64,000 nucleotides of DNA. Source: Uliginosibacterium paludis. GTDB lineage: Bacteria > Pseudomonadota > Gammaproteobacteria > Burkholderiales > Rhodocyclaceae. The position numbers were made by a program, and so were the translations under genes. The stretch is from positions 248,001 to 312,000 of the forward strand of contig NZ_JBDIVF010000004.1 in NCBI RefSeq assembly GCF_039631355.1, in the 5' to 3' direction. Under the pieces are notes generated by a model. That model worked only from the letters and a program-made list of their open reading frames with translations, ran no database searches and had not been told where the DNA came from. Shown one piece after another: positions 49,468 through 58,887 of this stretch; positions within the stretch are counted from its first letter, which is position 1, and each line of letters begins with the position of its first letter.

Positions 49468-51489
49468 ATGCTGCGCCATCTGGTGACTCTTGCCCTGCTG
49501 CTGTGCTGCATCCTTCCCCAGGCGAGCCGGGCTGACGACCAGGCCATCTGGCGCTTTGCCGAAACACCGCCCTCGCAATCCTTCGAGCAGATCGAACGCG
49601 CCCCCGCCGAGCTGTGGCAGACACTGCCCGAAACCGGCATCGCCAACCTGGGCTTCACCCGGAACACCCTCTGGCTTCGCACTGACTACACCCCCGCCGA
49701 GGCGGGCAAGCAGATCCTGGAACTGCTCAATCCGCAGCATGACCGCGTCGTGCTCTACATCCTTCGCGACGACGCGCCGCCCGAAATCCGCTACGGCGGC
49801 TTCAAGCAGCCACCGGCCCGCAAGGCGCTGAGCAGTTATCACAACCAGATCTTCGAGTTCGATCTCGAGCCCGGCCAGAGCGCAACGCTGTTCCTCAATG
49901 TGGACACGGTGCGCCCGGTGCTCGTCTGGCCCCGCCTCTACAGCGTGAGCGAATTCTTCCGCACCAGCTCGAGCGAGCGCATCTGGCTGGGCATCTATTG
50001 CGGCCTGTTCATCACGCTCTGCCTCTACAGCCTGATGGCCTGGGCGACCACGCGAGACAGCAACTACATCGACTACTTCTACTTCCTGTCCCTGATGGGG
50101 TTACTGCAGACGCAGATGCTGGGGCTCTGGCATGAGCTCTTCCTGCAGAACGCGCCGTTCATGATGGATCTGCTGTCGACCGTACTGCCCACGCTGGCCC
50201 TGGCGACCCTCTGCCGCTTCGCACGGAACTTCCTCAATCTGGCGGACCAGAGCCCTGCCCTGCACACGCTGGTGACCCGCTGCATCTGGGCCTCGCTGCT
50301 GCCCCTGCCGGTGTATGCGATCGGCGGCAGCGAAGCCTCCATCCCGCTGCTGGACGTGGTCTCGGTGCTGTTCTCGGGGCTCACCATCGCGGCGGGCATC
50401 CACGTCCTGCGCAACGGCTACCGCCCCGCACGCTACTACCTTCTGGCGCAGATTCCGCTGGTGGGGGGCGGGCTGCTTTATGTTGGCGGGAATTTCGGCA
50501 TCCTCGCGCCCTCGCCGCTCACCATGTTCGGCTTCCAGCTCGGCGCAGGGCTCGGCGCGGTCATGATCGCGCTGGCGCTGGCCGGCAAGCTGCGCGCCCT
50601 GCAGAAAGACCAGCTCCAGGCCAACCACGACCGGCTGGTGGCCGAGCAGCAGCTCATCGAAGTGCTCAAGGAATCGGAAGCACGACTTGAATGGCGCGTG
50701 CAGGAGCGCACCCGCCAGCTCGAGGAGGCGCTCGATCTGCAGCGCCAGCAGCACGACACGCTGGAGAGCACCAACCGCCGCCTCAAGGTGCTGCACGAGG
50801 AGCGCGGCGCCTTCCTGCAGATCGCCGCGCACGACCTGAAGAACCCCACGGCGGCGATCATCAGCTACTCCGATCTGCTGCGCGAGCGCTGGGGCGCCTG
50901 GGACGAGGAAAAGAAACTCAGGCGGATCGGCAACATCCGCAGCATGGCGCAGCTGACTTTCGACATCATCCGCAACCTGCTCGACATCGACGCCATCGAG
51001 TCAGGTCACTATGTGCTGCGCCCGGCGCCGCTCAACGTTTCACAGATCCTGCGCTCGGTCTGCGACGACTACCGCGAGCGCTGCGACGCCAAGGACCTGC
51101 GCCTGCAACTCACCCTCTGCAGCGATAACCTCATGCTGCGCATCGACCGCACCGCCCTGCTGCAGATTCTGGACAACCTGATCTCCAACGCGATCAAGTA
51201 CTCGCCGCATGGACGGAACATCCACGTTTCGCTCGAAGAGGAATCGGGCCACGCGCTGTTCCAGATCCGTGACGAAGGCCCCGGCATTTCGGAGGAGGAA
51301 CAGGGCAAGCTGTTCCGCAAGTTCACCCGGCTGTCCGCACGCCCGACCGGCGGCGAGCACTCCACCGGGCTGGGGCTGTCGATCGTGAAGTACATGACCG
51401 AAGCGAGCGGCGGCCAGGTCGGCTGCATCAGTCGTCTGGGCGAAGGCGCGACCTTCTTCGTCAGCCTGCCTCGCGGGCAGACCGCCTGA
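49468..51489 (+). CDS. Orphan sensor histidine kinase with 7TMR-DISM input domain
   Basis: 673 residues. Signal peptide to ~22, a periplasmic 7TMR-DISMED2-like beta domain (~25-165), seven TM helices (~172-375), a coiled coil, then HisKA with the phospho-acceptor His455 in QIAAHDLKNP. The HATPase core follows, with NLISNAIKYSPHG and GLGLSIVKYM. The input domain type often senses carbohydrates or peptidoglycan pieces. No response regulator is adjacent, so the partner is unknown. It is preceded by cobA and followed by queF on the other strand. Confidence 0.9.
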   Translation: MLRHLVTLALLLCCILPQASRADDQAIWRFAETPPSQSFEQIERAPAELWQTLPETGIANLGFTRNTLWLRTDYTPAEAGKQILELLNPQHDRVVLYILRDDAPPEIRYGGFKQPPARKALSSYHNQIFEFDLEPGQSATLFLNVDTVRPVLVWPRLYSVSEFFRTSSSERIWLGIYCGLFITLCLYSLMAWATTRDSNYIDYFYFLSLMGLLQTQMLGLWHELFLQNAPFMMDLLSTVLPTLALATLCRFARNFLNLADQSPALHTLVTRCIWASLLPLPVYAIGGSEASIPLLDVVSVLFSGLTIAAGIHVLRNGYRPARYYLLAQIPLVGGGLLYVGGNFGILAPSPLTMFGFQLGAGLGAVMIALALAGKLRALQKDQLQANHDRLVAEQQLIEVLKESEARLEWRVQERTRQLEEALDLQRQQHDTLESTNRRLKVLHEERGAFLQIAAHDLKNPTAAIISYSDLLRERWGAWDEEKKLRRIGNIRSMAQLTFDIIRNLLDIDAIESGHYVLRPAPLNVSQILRSVCDDYRERCDAKDLRLQLTLCSDNLMLRIDRTALLQILDNLISNAIKYSPHGRNIHVSLEEESGHALFQIRDEGPGISEEEQGKLFRKFTRLSARPTGGEHSTGLGLSIVKYMTEASGGQVGCISRLGEGATFFVSLPRGQTA

Positions 51490-51588
51490 GTCCTCACGAA
51501 GCCGGTCCGGACAGGGCTCAGACGGGCCACGGAAATTCAGACGGTCTTCACTGGCCGCGCGCCGACCGGCATGCTCCTGCAACCGTGC

Positions 51589-52428
51589 TTACTGCCGTAC
51601 CTCGAACAGATTCTCCGCGGTCCATGCCGCGCAATTCGTGCGGAAAGGATTGATGTCCAGCCCGCCGCGTCGGGTGTAGCGCGCCCAGACAGCCAGCTGC
51701 GTCGGCGCGCAATCGCGCAGGAGGTCGACGAAGATGCGCTCGACGCACTGCTCATGGAATTCGTTGTGCTCGCGGAACGAGATCACATGCCGCAGCAGGC
51801 CCTCACGGTCGATGGCAGGCCCGCTGTAACGGATGAAGACCGTGCCCCAGTCCGGCTGACCGGTCACCAGGCAATTCGACTTCAGAAGATGCGAATACAG
51901 CGTCACATCCTGCTCCATCCGCGTGGCATCCGCCTTCAGCAGACCGGCGCTCGGCGCATAGCGCTCAACGTCGATGTCGAGTCCGTCGATGCACTCGCCG
52001 GCCGGCAGCGCATAAGGCCGTGCGGGTCGGGTCTGCAGATCCTGCAGGCGCACCGCCACCGTATCGCCCGCCGCGGCGGAGAGATCGGCGGCCAGGGTCC
52101 GCTCAACCGTGGCGAGGTCAGCAAACCGGCTCTGATTGAAGGAGTTGAGATACAGCTTGAGCGACTTCGATTCGATCAGCCGCGGCGAGCGGGCCGGCAC
52201 ACGGAATTCACCGATGGCAACGACCGGCTTGCCGCGCGGGCCGAGCCAGGAAATTTCGTAGGCATTCCACAGGTCTTCGCCCGAAAACGGCAAGGCGTCT
52301 GCCGCTACGCCGATTTCATCCCGCTTCTGCTGACGCGGAATCGGGAACAGCAGCTCGGGCGCATAGTCGCTGCGGTAGGCGGTGGCGCGTCCAAGGGGGG
52401 AGTTTTCGGGGATCAGTTCGTCCGTCAT
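51589..52428 (-). CDS. queF: NADPH-dependent 7-cyano-7-deazaguanine reductase (unimodular/long QueF)
   Basis: 279 residues, the long two-domain form. The substrate motif ESKSLKLYLNSFNQ lies near 86-99, the catalytic Cys is in LKSNCLVTGQPDWG, and the NADPH region is SFREHNEFHEQCVER. It makes preQ1 for queuosine in tRNA. It overlaps the stop of the upstream esterase gene by 4 bases (ATGA). Confidence 0.95.
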   Translation of the reverse strand: MTDELIPENSPLGRATAYRSDYAPELLFPIPRQQKRDEIGVAADALPFSGEDLWNAYEISWLGPRGKPVVAIGEFRVPARSPRLIESKSLKLYLNSFNQSRFADLATVERTLAADLSAAAGDTVAVRLQDLQTRPARPYALPAGECIDGLDIDVERYAPSAGLLKADATRMEQDVTLYSHLLKSNCLVTGQPDWGTVFIRYSGPAIDREGLLRHVISFREHNEFHEQCVERIFVDLLRDCAPTQLAVWARYTRRGGLDINPFRTNCAAWTAENLFEVRQ

Positions 52429-53402
52429 GTCTTCTTCCTGCGCCGCGCAGCCCGGGCCGCCGGCATGGCGAGCGCAGCGGCGATGTCCGCCAGTGCGCGA
52501 CGCGATTCTTCAAAAAGGCTGAACAGGGTCACGAAACCATGCACCATGCCCTCGTACTCAAGATGCCGAACTGCCACGCCCGCCGCCTGCAGGAGGCGTG
52601 CATAGCGGGCACCATCATCGGCCAGCGGATCGCACTCGGCGTTGATGATGAGGGCTGGCGCCAGCCCGGCATGGCTGTCTGCCAGGGCGGGCGAGGCCCG
52701 CCAGTCCTGCTTCTCCAGACTGGTGGCGAAATACTGATGGGCAAACCAGTCCATCGTTTCCCGCTCCAGGAAATGACCGCTGCCATAGCGTGATCCGCTC
52801 GGAAAGCTGGTGGTCAGATCCGTGGCAGGATAGATCAGGATCTGCTGCTGCAGCACGGGACCACCTGCGTCCCGGGCCATCAGGGCCAGCACGGCCGCGA
52901 GCGTGGCGCCGGCGGAATCACCTGCTACCGCGATGCGCGAGGTGTCGAGCGCCAGCCGGTCCGCCTCGCGCTGCAGCCAGCGCAGCGAAAACCAGGCGTC
53001 ATCCACGCCGGCCGGAAAACGGGACTCGGGCGCGAGCCGGTATTCCGGCGCCAGCACCGCCCAGCCAGTGGCGTTGCAGAGTGCGCGGCACCAGGCGTCG
53101 TAGCCGGCCAGATCGCCCAGCGTCCAGCCGCCCCCATGCAACCAGAGAATCACCGGCAAACGGGCGCCCGGCAAGGCGCCCTGCGGCCGGTACAGGCGCG
53201 CCTCGAGCGGACCGCCCTCGAACTCGCGCCGCGGCAGTTGCAGGCTTTCGGCGGCAGCAACCGGCTCCGGCTCGCCGCGATAGGCAAACATGAGCTTGTA
53301 GTAGCTGCGGCGGGCAATCTCGACCGGCATTTCATGCAGGCGCGGCGCATCAATGCGATGCAGCATCGCCAGCCAGGCCTGGGATCTCGGGTCCAGCGGC
53401 AT
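52425..53402 (-). CDS. HSL-type alpha/beta hydrolase (esterase/lipase)
   Basis: 325 residues. HGGGWTLGD near 89-97 is the oxyanion hole and GDSAGATLAA near 161-170 the nucleophile. The acid Asp is in NAECDPLADDG and the His in GMVHGFVTL. It is in the hormone-sensitive lipase family; the natural substrate is unknown. It is coupled to queF by overlapping codons. No clear ribosome site. Confidence 0.9.
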   Translation of the reverse strand: MPLDPRSQAWLAMLHRIDAPRLHEMPVEIARRSYYKLMFAYRGEPEPVAAAESLQLPRREFEGGPLEARLYRPQGALPGARLPVILWLHGGGWTLGDLAGYDAWCRALCNATGWAVLAPEYRLAPESRFPAGVDDAWFSLRWLQREADRLALDTSRIAVAGDSAGATLAAVLALMARDAGGPVLQQQILIYPATDLTTSFPSGSRYGSGHFLERETMDWFAHQYFATSLEKQDWRASPALADSHAGLAPALIINAECDPLADDGARYARLLQAAGVAVRHLEYEGMVHGFVTLFSLFEESRRALADIAAALAMPAARAARRRKKT

Positions 53403-53422
53403 CGTGGATCTCGGGAAGGAAA

Positions 53423-53446
53423 GTGGCCGGATTCTAACCCGGCCAC
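53423..53446. other. Inverted repeat upstream of the esterase gene
   Basis: GTGGCCGG-ATTCTAAC-CCGGCCAC in the 67-base gap between lapD end and the esterase start. On the minus strand the loop reads GTTAGAAT, which contains a -10-like TAGAAT. It could be a promoter with an operator, or a weak terminator for lapD. Confidence 0.4.
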
Positions 53447-53469
53447 CTTGCGCACTGCTGCGGCGCGCC

Positions 53470-55398
53470 TCAGTGCGGATCGGTCGTCACTGCAGGTCCG
53501 GTCATGCCGGCCACGCCAAGGGTGGCCAGGGTGCGCCACTCCGCACGGCTGGTGACGCGCTCGGCGATGACCTGGATGTCGAGACTGCCGGCCACATCAA
53601 CCACTGTCCGCACGAAGCGCTGATTGCCCTCGTTGCTCTCGATCTCGGCCACGAAGGCGCCATCGAGCTTGAGGTAATCGACGCTCAGGGCATGCAGACG
53701 CGGCATCGAGGCGAAGTGGCGTCCGAAGTGCTCGATCCCCAGCTTGGCACCGCAGTCAGCCAGAAGGCGCGCCAGGGGCGCCAGCGCATCCAGCCCACCG
53801 GAAGCGCCGATGCCACGCTCCGCCAGCTCGACCCACAGGCGCGGCGCCCGCGCACCGGCCGTTGCGAGCAGCGCCTTGAACGCGGGCAGGAACTCGGGCG
53901 CATCGAGCGACAGCGCAGAGATGTTCACCGCGATGTCGCCGGGCTGGTGATCGAGCCGGGCCATGGCCAACTCGAGCGTCATCATGTCGAGCCGGGCGAT
54001 GAGGCCGTGCCGCAATGCTGCAGGCATAAACTGGCCCGCAGTGAGGCGCTGACCTTCCTCGTCGATCAGCCGAAGCATGGCCTCCTGATGCAGGAGTGAC
54101 CCGTCTGCGCGCACCACCGGGTAGAACGCCAGCTCGAAGGCGCGCATCTGCAGGGCATGCTCCAGTCTGGCCTGCCAGACACCGGCCTGTGCGGCACTGG
54201 CCGGCGTTTCGCCGGCATTGCCCACGACCGGCGGTGAGCTGGCTTCAGCCTGCATCAGGCAGGCGTCAGCCCGCAGCATCACCGCTGCGGCTTCCTCGCC
54301 CCGGCGATAGCGCGCCCAGCCGATCGCGGCCAGCGGCTCGCGTTCGACACCGTTCTGCAGGGCCACGCGTGCAAAGCCCGCCAGCAGGTTCTGCCCCAGC
54401 AGATGTGCGTCATCGACGCTCGCATCGGGGACCAGGATCGCGAAATCCGCACCGTTGAGCCGGCCCGTCATCGGTTCGCCGGCCAGCGGCTCGACCGCGG
54501 CACGCAGCATGTCGGCGCAGGCTGCCAGAAGCATGTCGGTACGCTCGCGGCCAATCTCGCGATTGATGGCGACCAGATCCAGCACGCGACACATGACGAG
54601 CACGCCCGCCGGGGCGGCCTGCTCGTCATTGAGCGCATCGCGCAGCGCGCCGGAGAACAGGCCGCGGTTGGGCAAGCGCGTGAGCGAATCCCGGTTGGCC
54701 TCGTTGCGGATCTGCTCGATGCGCGAGGCCTGCTCGCTGAACATCGCACGCACCCGCTCGACCATGGTGTTCATGGCCAACCCCACCACCCTGAGTTCGG
54801 GAACGACAGGCAGCGACTTGGTCTCGAACCGGCGCTGGCCGATGGCTTCGGCCTGCTCGACGATGGCACGCAGCGGCCTTTGCAGCCAGCGCATCAGCAT
54901 GGCCACCGCCGCACACAGCAGCAGCCCGATCAGCAACTGGGTCGCGGCGAGCCTGAGCGTTCCGCTCCACAATTCGCCATAGGCATAACGCGCGCTGGCC
55001 TGCACGACGACCCGCCCGGCCTGCTTCCAGCCGTCCGACACCAGCGCCTCGCCCTGCCTGGCCTCGATCGGCATGAGGGCCACGAACCAGCCTGGAGCGG
55101 CGGGCGCCGGCGCGCCGGAGCGCCGCTCCACCAATGGTTTGCCGGCAGTGTCGAGATAGCGGATGAATTCGAAGTGGCCGGAATCGAAGAGCGCGCTGAC
55201 CAGCAACTCGCTGGTCGCCGCATCCTTGCTCTGCTGCGACATCGACAGGGCCAGCGAGGCCGCGCTGTCACTGGCCTGGGCGAAGAGCTGCTGCTCCAGG
55301 TAATTCCGGGCAGTCACCAGACTCACACTGAAGCTCACACCCAAAGCAACCAGCATGGCGATCAGCACACTCAACCAAAGACGCGTCAGCAAGGACAT
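53470..55398 (-). CDS. lapD: LapD-type c-di-GMP receptor (degenerate GGDEF-EAL)
   Basis: 642 residues. TM at ~8-30, periplasmic LapD/MoxY domain with SDGWKQAG (Trp124) as in LapD, TM at ~152-172, HAMP, GGDEF and EAL. Both catalytic sites are degenerate: NGADF at 315-319 instead of GGDEF, and EAM at 439-441 instead of EAL, so it should bind c-di-GMP and signal rather than make or break it. In Pseudomonas, LapD bound to c-di-GMP holds the protease LapG and so keeps the adhesin LapA on the surface. It lies 37 bases downstream of lapG, in one operon. Confidence 0.93.
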   Translation of the reverse strand: MSLLTRLWLSVLIAMLVALGVSFSVSLVTARNYLEQQLFAQASDSAASLALSMSQQSKDAATSELLVSALFDSGHFEFIRYLDTAGKPLVERRSGAPAPAAPGWFVALMPIEARQGEALVSDGWKQAGRVVVQASARYAYGELWSGTLRLAATQLLIGLLLCAAVAMLMRWLQRPLRAIVEQAEAIGQRRFETKSLPVVPELRVVGLAMNTMVERVRAMFSEQASRIEQIRNEANRDSLTRLPNRGLFSGALRDALNDEQAAPAGVLVMCRVLDLVAINREIGRERTDMLLAACADMLRAAVEPLAGEPMTGRLNGADFAILVPDASVDDAHLLGQNLLAGFARVALQNGVEREPLAAIGWARYRRGEEAAAVMLRADACLMQAEASSPPVVGNAGETPASAAQAGVWQARLEHALQMRAFELAFYPVVRADGSLLHQEAMLRLIDEEGQRLTAGQFMPAALRHGLIARLDMMTLELAMARLDHQPGDIAVNISALSLDAPEFLPAFKALLATAGARAPRLWVELAERGIGASGGLDALAPLARLLADCGAKLGIEHFGRHFASMPRLHALSVDYLKLDGAFVAEIESNEGNQRFVRTVVDVAGSLDIQVIAERVTSRAEWRTLATLGVAGMTGPAVTTDPH

Positions 55399-55435
55399 GT
55401 CATTCCCTTTCGCTCAAGCTTCATCAGACACCTGC

Positions 55436-56128
55436 TCATGGTTCGTATCCCTCTGCCTTCATCCGCAACCTCAGGTCCGCCCACAGGGAGAGGCGATCGA
55501 CCGGCGAGGAAGGCCTGTTCGATCCGCTCACGAACACGCCCTCGCTCCCGAAACTGAAGACGGGCGCAAGATCCGGCCTGCGTGAAGCCGGGCGGATGTC
55601 GCTGATGAGATTGTCCAGCACGAGAGGCTCCGCATCCGGTTCGGCATAGTAACCGAGCACCATGTGGGCCACCTGTACCGTACTGCCCGGCGCCCCCAGC
55701 GTGGCGCGAACGTAGATCATGCGCAGGCGGGACGAGGGCACGCCCAGCTCGATCAGGCTGTGGTACTTGGCAATGGCATAGTCTTCACAATCGCCTGCGC
55801 CGCGGCCCAGAAACTCGAGCGGGGTCGCCCAGTAATCAGGCTTGCCCCACACGACATCGTCATCGAGGAAACGGATCCGCCGGTTGAAGAAATCGTTGGT
55901 ACGGCGGAGCTTGTCGGCCTCGCCGAGCGAGGCTGCCTGCTGGAGCATCTCCCGCCAGTCGCGCAGGGCCTGCACGCCGCCGGCCCCGAAGCGTGCCGAC
56001 ATCGTGGCCTGCATGCGATCGAGGTCCACCGATGCCACCGAGAACGGAACCGCCAGCACCAGCAGCAGGCGCACGAAGGGCCCACCCATCCGCCACAAAG
56101 CGTGACAGAAGTCATGAGCGGGCGACAT
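55436..56128 (-). CDS. lapG: LapG-type periplasmic cysteine protease
   Basis: About 230 residues (PF06035, transglutaminase-like). A signal or anchor helix is at ~19-34. The catalytic triad is visible: Cys114 in GRGAGDCEDYAIAKY, His155 in VAHMVLGYY, and Asp172 in LVLDNLI. It cleaves the N-terminal part of giant adhesins at a di-Ala site unless held by LapD. A start at an internal ATG, 39 bases later, is also possible. It lies in one operon with lapD and diverges from the outer membrane gene. Confidence 0.9.
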   Translation of the reverse strand: MSPAHDFCHALWRMGGPFVRLLLVLAVPFSVASVDLDRMQATMSARFGAGGVQALRDWREMLQQAASLGEADKLRRTNDFFNRRIRFLDDDVVWGKPDYWATPLEFLGRGAGDCEDYAIAKYHSLIELGVPSSRLRMIYVRATLGAPGSTVQVAHMVLGYYAEPDAEPLVLDNLISDIRPASRRPDLAPVFSFGSEGVFVSGSNRPSSPVDRLSLWADLRLRMKAEGYEP

Positions 56129-56282
56129 ACCGCACAGAATCCGGCAAGTCTTTCGGACCCAGCCGGCCCAGAACGAATAAAATCCGCTAAGAAAACAACA
56201 CTCAGGCCACTGACACGACAAGGCCTTGACGCCGGACAAAACCGGCCCCCGCTTTCCCAGGCAGTCCCTCAGGGTACAGAAA

Positions 56283-58085
56283 ATGATCAAACCCCTCGTA
56301 CTTTCACTGATGCTCATTGGCAGCGCGCAGGCAGCCACGCTTGCGGAAATCGCCGAACGCGCGATGGCCCGCAATCCCGACCTGCAGATCCGCATTCACG
56401 ACTACAACGCCGCCGGCTCCGAACAGGATGCCGCGCGGGGCGCGCTGCGTCCCCGCCTCGACCTCGAGGCCTACGGCGGTCGTGACCGCTACGACCCGAC
56501 GCCGGGCACCAGCAATTACTTCAATCATCCGGGGGCCTCGCTCCAGCTTCGCCAGCTGCTCTTTGACGGTGGTGCGGCCAGCGGCGACGTACGCCGGCTG
56601 GGTTACGCAAAAGCCACCCGCTATTTCGAACTGCTCCAGGCCACCGATGACATTGCCCTGGAAGCAGCCCGCTCTTACCTCGATGTATTGCGTTATCGGC
56701 AACTCACCCGCCAATCTCAAGAGAACTGGGCGGTGCACAAGGAAATTTACGAGCAGCTCGCGTCCAAGGTGCAGGCCGGTGTGGGGCGTCGCGTTGACCT
56801 GGAGCAGGCCTCGGGCCGCCTGGCGCTGGCCCAGTCGAACTGGCTCACCGACACCAGCAATCTGCATGACGTGAGTGCGCGCTTCGAGCGCGTGGTCGGT
56901 GAAGTCCCGCCCGAGCTGGGCGTGCCGCCCGACCTCACCCGGCACCTCCCTGAAGACGCGCAGATCCTCAACGAAGCCCTGCGCGCAAACCCGTCCTTCC
57001 TCGCCTCGGTGGCCAATCTGCGCGCGGCACGCGCCCAGAAAGACGTGCGCCGTGCCGCGAAATCCCCGGTCGTGGAGTTCCGTGCCTCGGCAGGCTCGGA
57101 GCGCAACCGCAATGGCATCGACGGCAACTATGGCAGCGGCGCCGTCCAGATCGTGATGAACTACAACCTGTATCGCGGTGGCGCGGACAGCGCCCGGGTC
57201 AGCCAGGCAGAGGAGCTCTACCAGACAGCGCTACAGATGCGCGAGAAGGCCTGCCGCGACATCCGCCAGACCACCACGATTGCCTGGACCAACGTGCGCA
57301 AGCTCCGCGAACAGCTCCGCTACCTGGACCAGCATCTGCTGGCCACCGAAAAGGCGCGCGACGCCTATCGCCAGCAGTTCGACATCGGTCAGCGCAGCCT
57401 GCTGGACCTGCTCGACACCGAGAATGAACTCTTCCAGGCACGCCGTGCCTACGCCAACGCGCAATATGACCTGCGCCTGGCGGAATACCAGGTGCTGAGC
57501 TCAAGCCACCGTCTGCTGCCCGGTCTGGGTCTCGCTCCGCGCCTGGACAGCTTCCCCGAACTCGACGCGGCCGGCTCCGACGACGCCGTTGCACGCTGCG
57601 GCACCGATCTGCCCTCCTACGAAGCGCTGGATCTCCAGGCCGCGATGGCGGGTCACACGCCTCATCAGGTGCCGCCGGCCCCTGCCCCGGTACCGGCCGC
57701 GCCGCCCAAACCCGCGGCCACGCTGCCCTCGGTGCCCGAAAAGTGCAGCTTCGCCGTGCTGGACTGGGCCGCTGCCTGGTCGGCGAAGGATCTGGACAGG
57801 TACCTGTCCTTCTACTCGAAGGACTTCAAACCCCGCACGGTCAAGGACCAGAGCGGCTGGCGCAAGCTGCGCGCAGAACGCCTGAACAAGAACTTCATCT
57901 CGGTGAAGCTGCAGGACATCAACTTCAAGATGATTTCTCCCGAGCTTTGCGAGGTCAATCTCCAGCAGGTCTATCGCTCGAGCGACTTCAACCATGAAGG
58001 CCCCAAGACGCTCGTGCTGAAACTTGAAGGAGAAGACTGGAAGATCGTTGAGGAAGTGGCCCCCGGCACGTCCGGCACCAACTGA
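56283..58085 (+). CDS. lapE: TolC-like outer membrane protein (LapE/AggA type) with C-terminal NTF2/Cds6-like domain
   Basis: 600 residues. Signal peptide cut near AQA (about 18), then two OEP repeats with long coiled-coil helices up to ~430, the usual TolC/AggA fold (VDLEQASGRLALAQSN, FDIGQRSLLDLLDTENELFQARRAY). Residues ~455-487 are a Pro/Ala linker. From ~488 to the end is a separate domain with WAAAWSAKDLDRYLSFYSKDF and a late WKIVEEV, the pattern of the NTF2-like domain named from Cds6. The first part should form the outer-membrane duct of a type I secretion system that exports a LapA-like adhesin. No ABC or membrane fusion genes are adjacent. It is divergent from lapG. Confidence 0.88.
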   Translation: MIKPLVLSLMLIGSAQAATLAEIAERAMARNPDLQIRIHDYNAAGSEQDAARGALRPRLDLEAYGGRDRYDPTPGTSNYFNHPGASLQLRQLLFDGGAASGDVRRLGYAKATRYFELLQATDDIALEAARSYLDVLRYRQLTRQSQENWAVHKEIYEQLASKVQAGVGRRVDLEQASGRLALAQSNWLTDTSNLHDVSARFERVVGEVPPELGVPPDLTRHLPEDAQILNEALRANPSFLASVANLRAARAQKDVRRAAKSPVVEFRASAGSERNRNGIDGNYGSGAVQIVMNYNLYRGGADSARVSQAEELYQTALQMREKACRDIRQTTTIAWTNVRKLREQLRYLDQHLLATEKARDAYRQQFDIGQRSLLDLLDTENELFQARRAYANAQYDLRLAEYQVLSSSHRLLPGLGLAPRLDSFPELDAAGSDDAVARCGTDLPSYEALDLQAAMAGHTPHQVPPAPAPVPAAPPKPAATLPSVPEKCSFAVLDWAAAWSAKDLDRYLSFYSKDFKPRTVKDQSGWRKLRAERLNKNFISVKLQDINFKMISPELCEVNLQQVYRSSDFNHEGPKTLVLKLEGEDWKIVEEVAPGTSGTN

Positions 58086-58105
58086 GCGAAGACTGTCCGA
58101 GCCAG

Positions 58106-58133
58106 AACGGGCCCCGAGCGGGCCCGTTTTTTT
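58106..58133 (+). terminator. Terminator after lapE
   Basis: AACGGGCCC-CGAGC-GGGCCCGTT, then a run of T (up to seven in all). Confidence 0.88.
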
Positions 58134-58282
58134 GCGTGCTGGATGCCGCCGCGCGGTGCACGAGATCGAGCCCGCGGAAGCCTTTCTGTCGGCCCTCACG
58201 CCTTCGGGCCAAGGCGCCTGCCTGCCCGGCCGGATAGCGTCAGACCCGGCACAGTCCGCCTGGCCTCGCGGCCTGCCAGTAC

Positions 58283-58714
58283 CTAGCGCTTCAAGCCAAG
58301 AATGAATACGCCGGCGCCCACCAGCGCGATGCCGAACCAGGACCATGCGCCGGGCCGCTCGCCCAGAAACACGAAGGCAAAGACCGCCACGAGCAGCAGG
58401 CTGAGCTTGTCGACCGGTGCAACCTTCGAGGCTTCGCCCAGCTGCAGCGCCCGGAAATAGCAGAGCCAGGAGGCGCCGGTCGCCAGCGCGGAGAGCACCA
58501 GGAAAAACCAGGTGCGGCCCCCCAGCTGCAGGGGATTGCGCCATTTGCCCAGCACCAGGACGATTGCCGCCAGCATGATCAGGATCACCGCCGTGCGGAC
58601 CAGCGTGGCGAAATCGGAATCGACGCCCTCGAGCCCGAGCTTGGCGAAAATCGCCGTCATGGCGGCAAACACCGCCGAGAGCAGCGCCCACATGAACCAG
58701 CCTGAAGAATCCAC
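58283..58714 (-). CDS. Half-size EamA/DMT-type membrane protein
   Basis: About 143 residues with four or five TM helices, one EamA repeat only (full DMT exporters have two). Family features are FAAMTAIFAKLGLEGVDSDFATLVRT near the start and FLGERPGAWSWFGIALVGAGVF near the end. It likely works as a dimer, perhaps like small exporters of this type. GTG with AGGAGG 5 bases upstream is the best start. Substrate unknown. Confidence 0.82.
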   Translation of the reverse strand: MDSSGWFMWALLSAVFAAMTAIFAKLGLEGVDSDFATLVRTAVILIMLAAIVLVLGKWRNPLQLGGRTWFFLVLSALATGASWLCYFRALQLGEASKVAPVDKLSLLLVAVFAFVFLGERPGAWSWFGIALVGAGVFILGLKR

Positions 58715-58887
58715 CCCTGCCTCCTGCCAAGCTGCGGCACCCCAAGCGCCGCGCAATCGGGCCGGCAGCGAGCGGGCCCGCCGCCCCGTGACCCCGCGCC
58801 GCTGGCCCGGATCAGGTGGAGCGTGCCGCTTCGCAATGCCCGGCGCGGCCCTGCACCACGATGCCGGTGTCGTTCGCGGCAGACGCC

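Noticed and set aside
53470..55398. Active bifunctional diguanylate cyclase/phosphodiesterase
   Set aside because: Both active-site motifs are degenerate (NGADF, EAM) and the periplasmic domain and lapG neighbour fit LapD.
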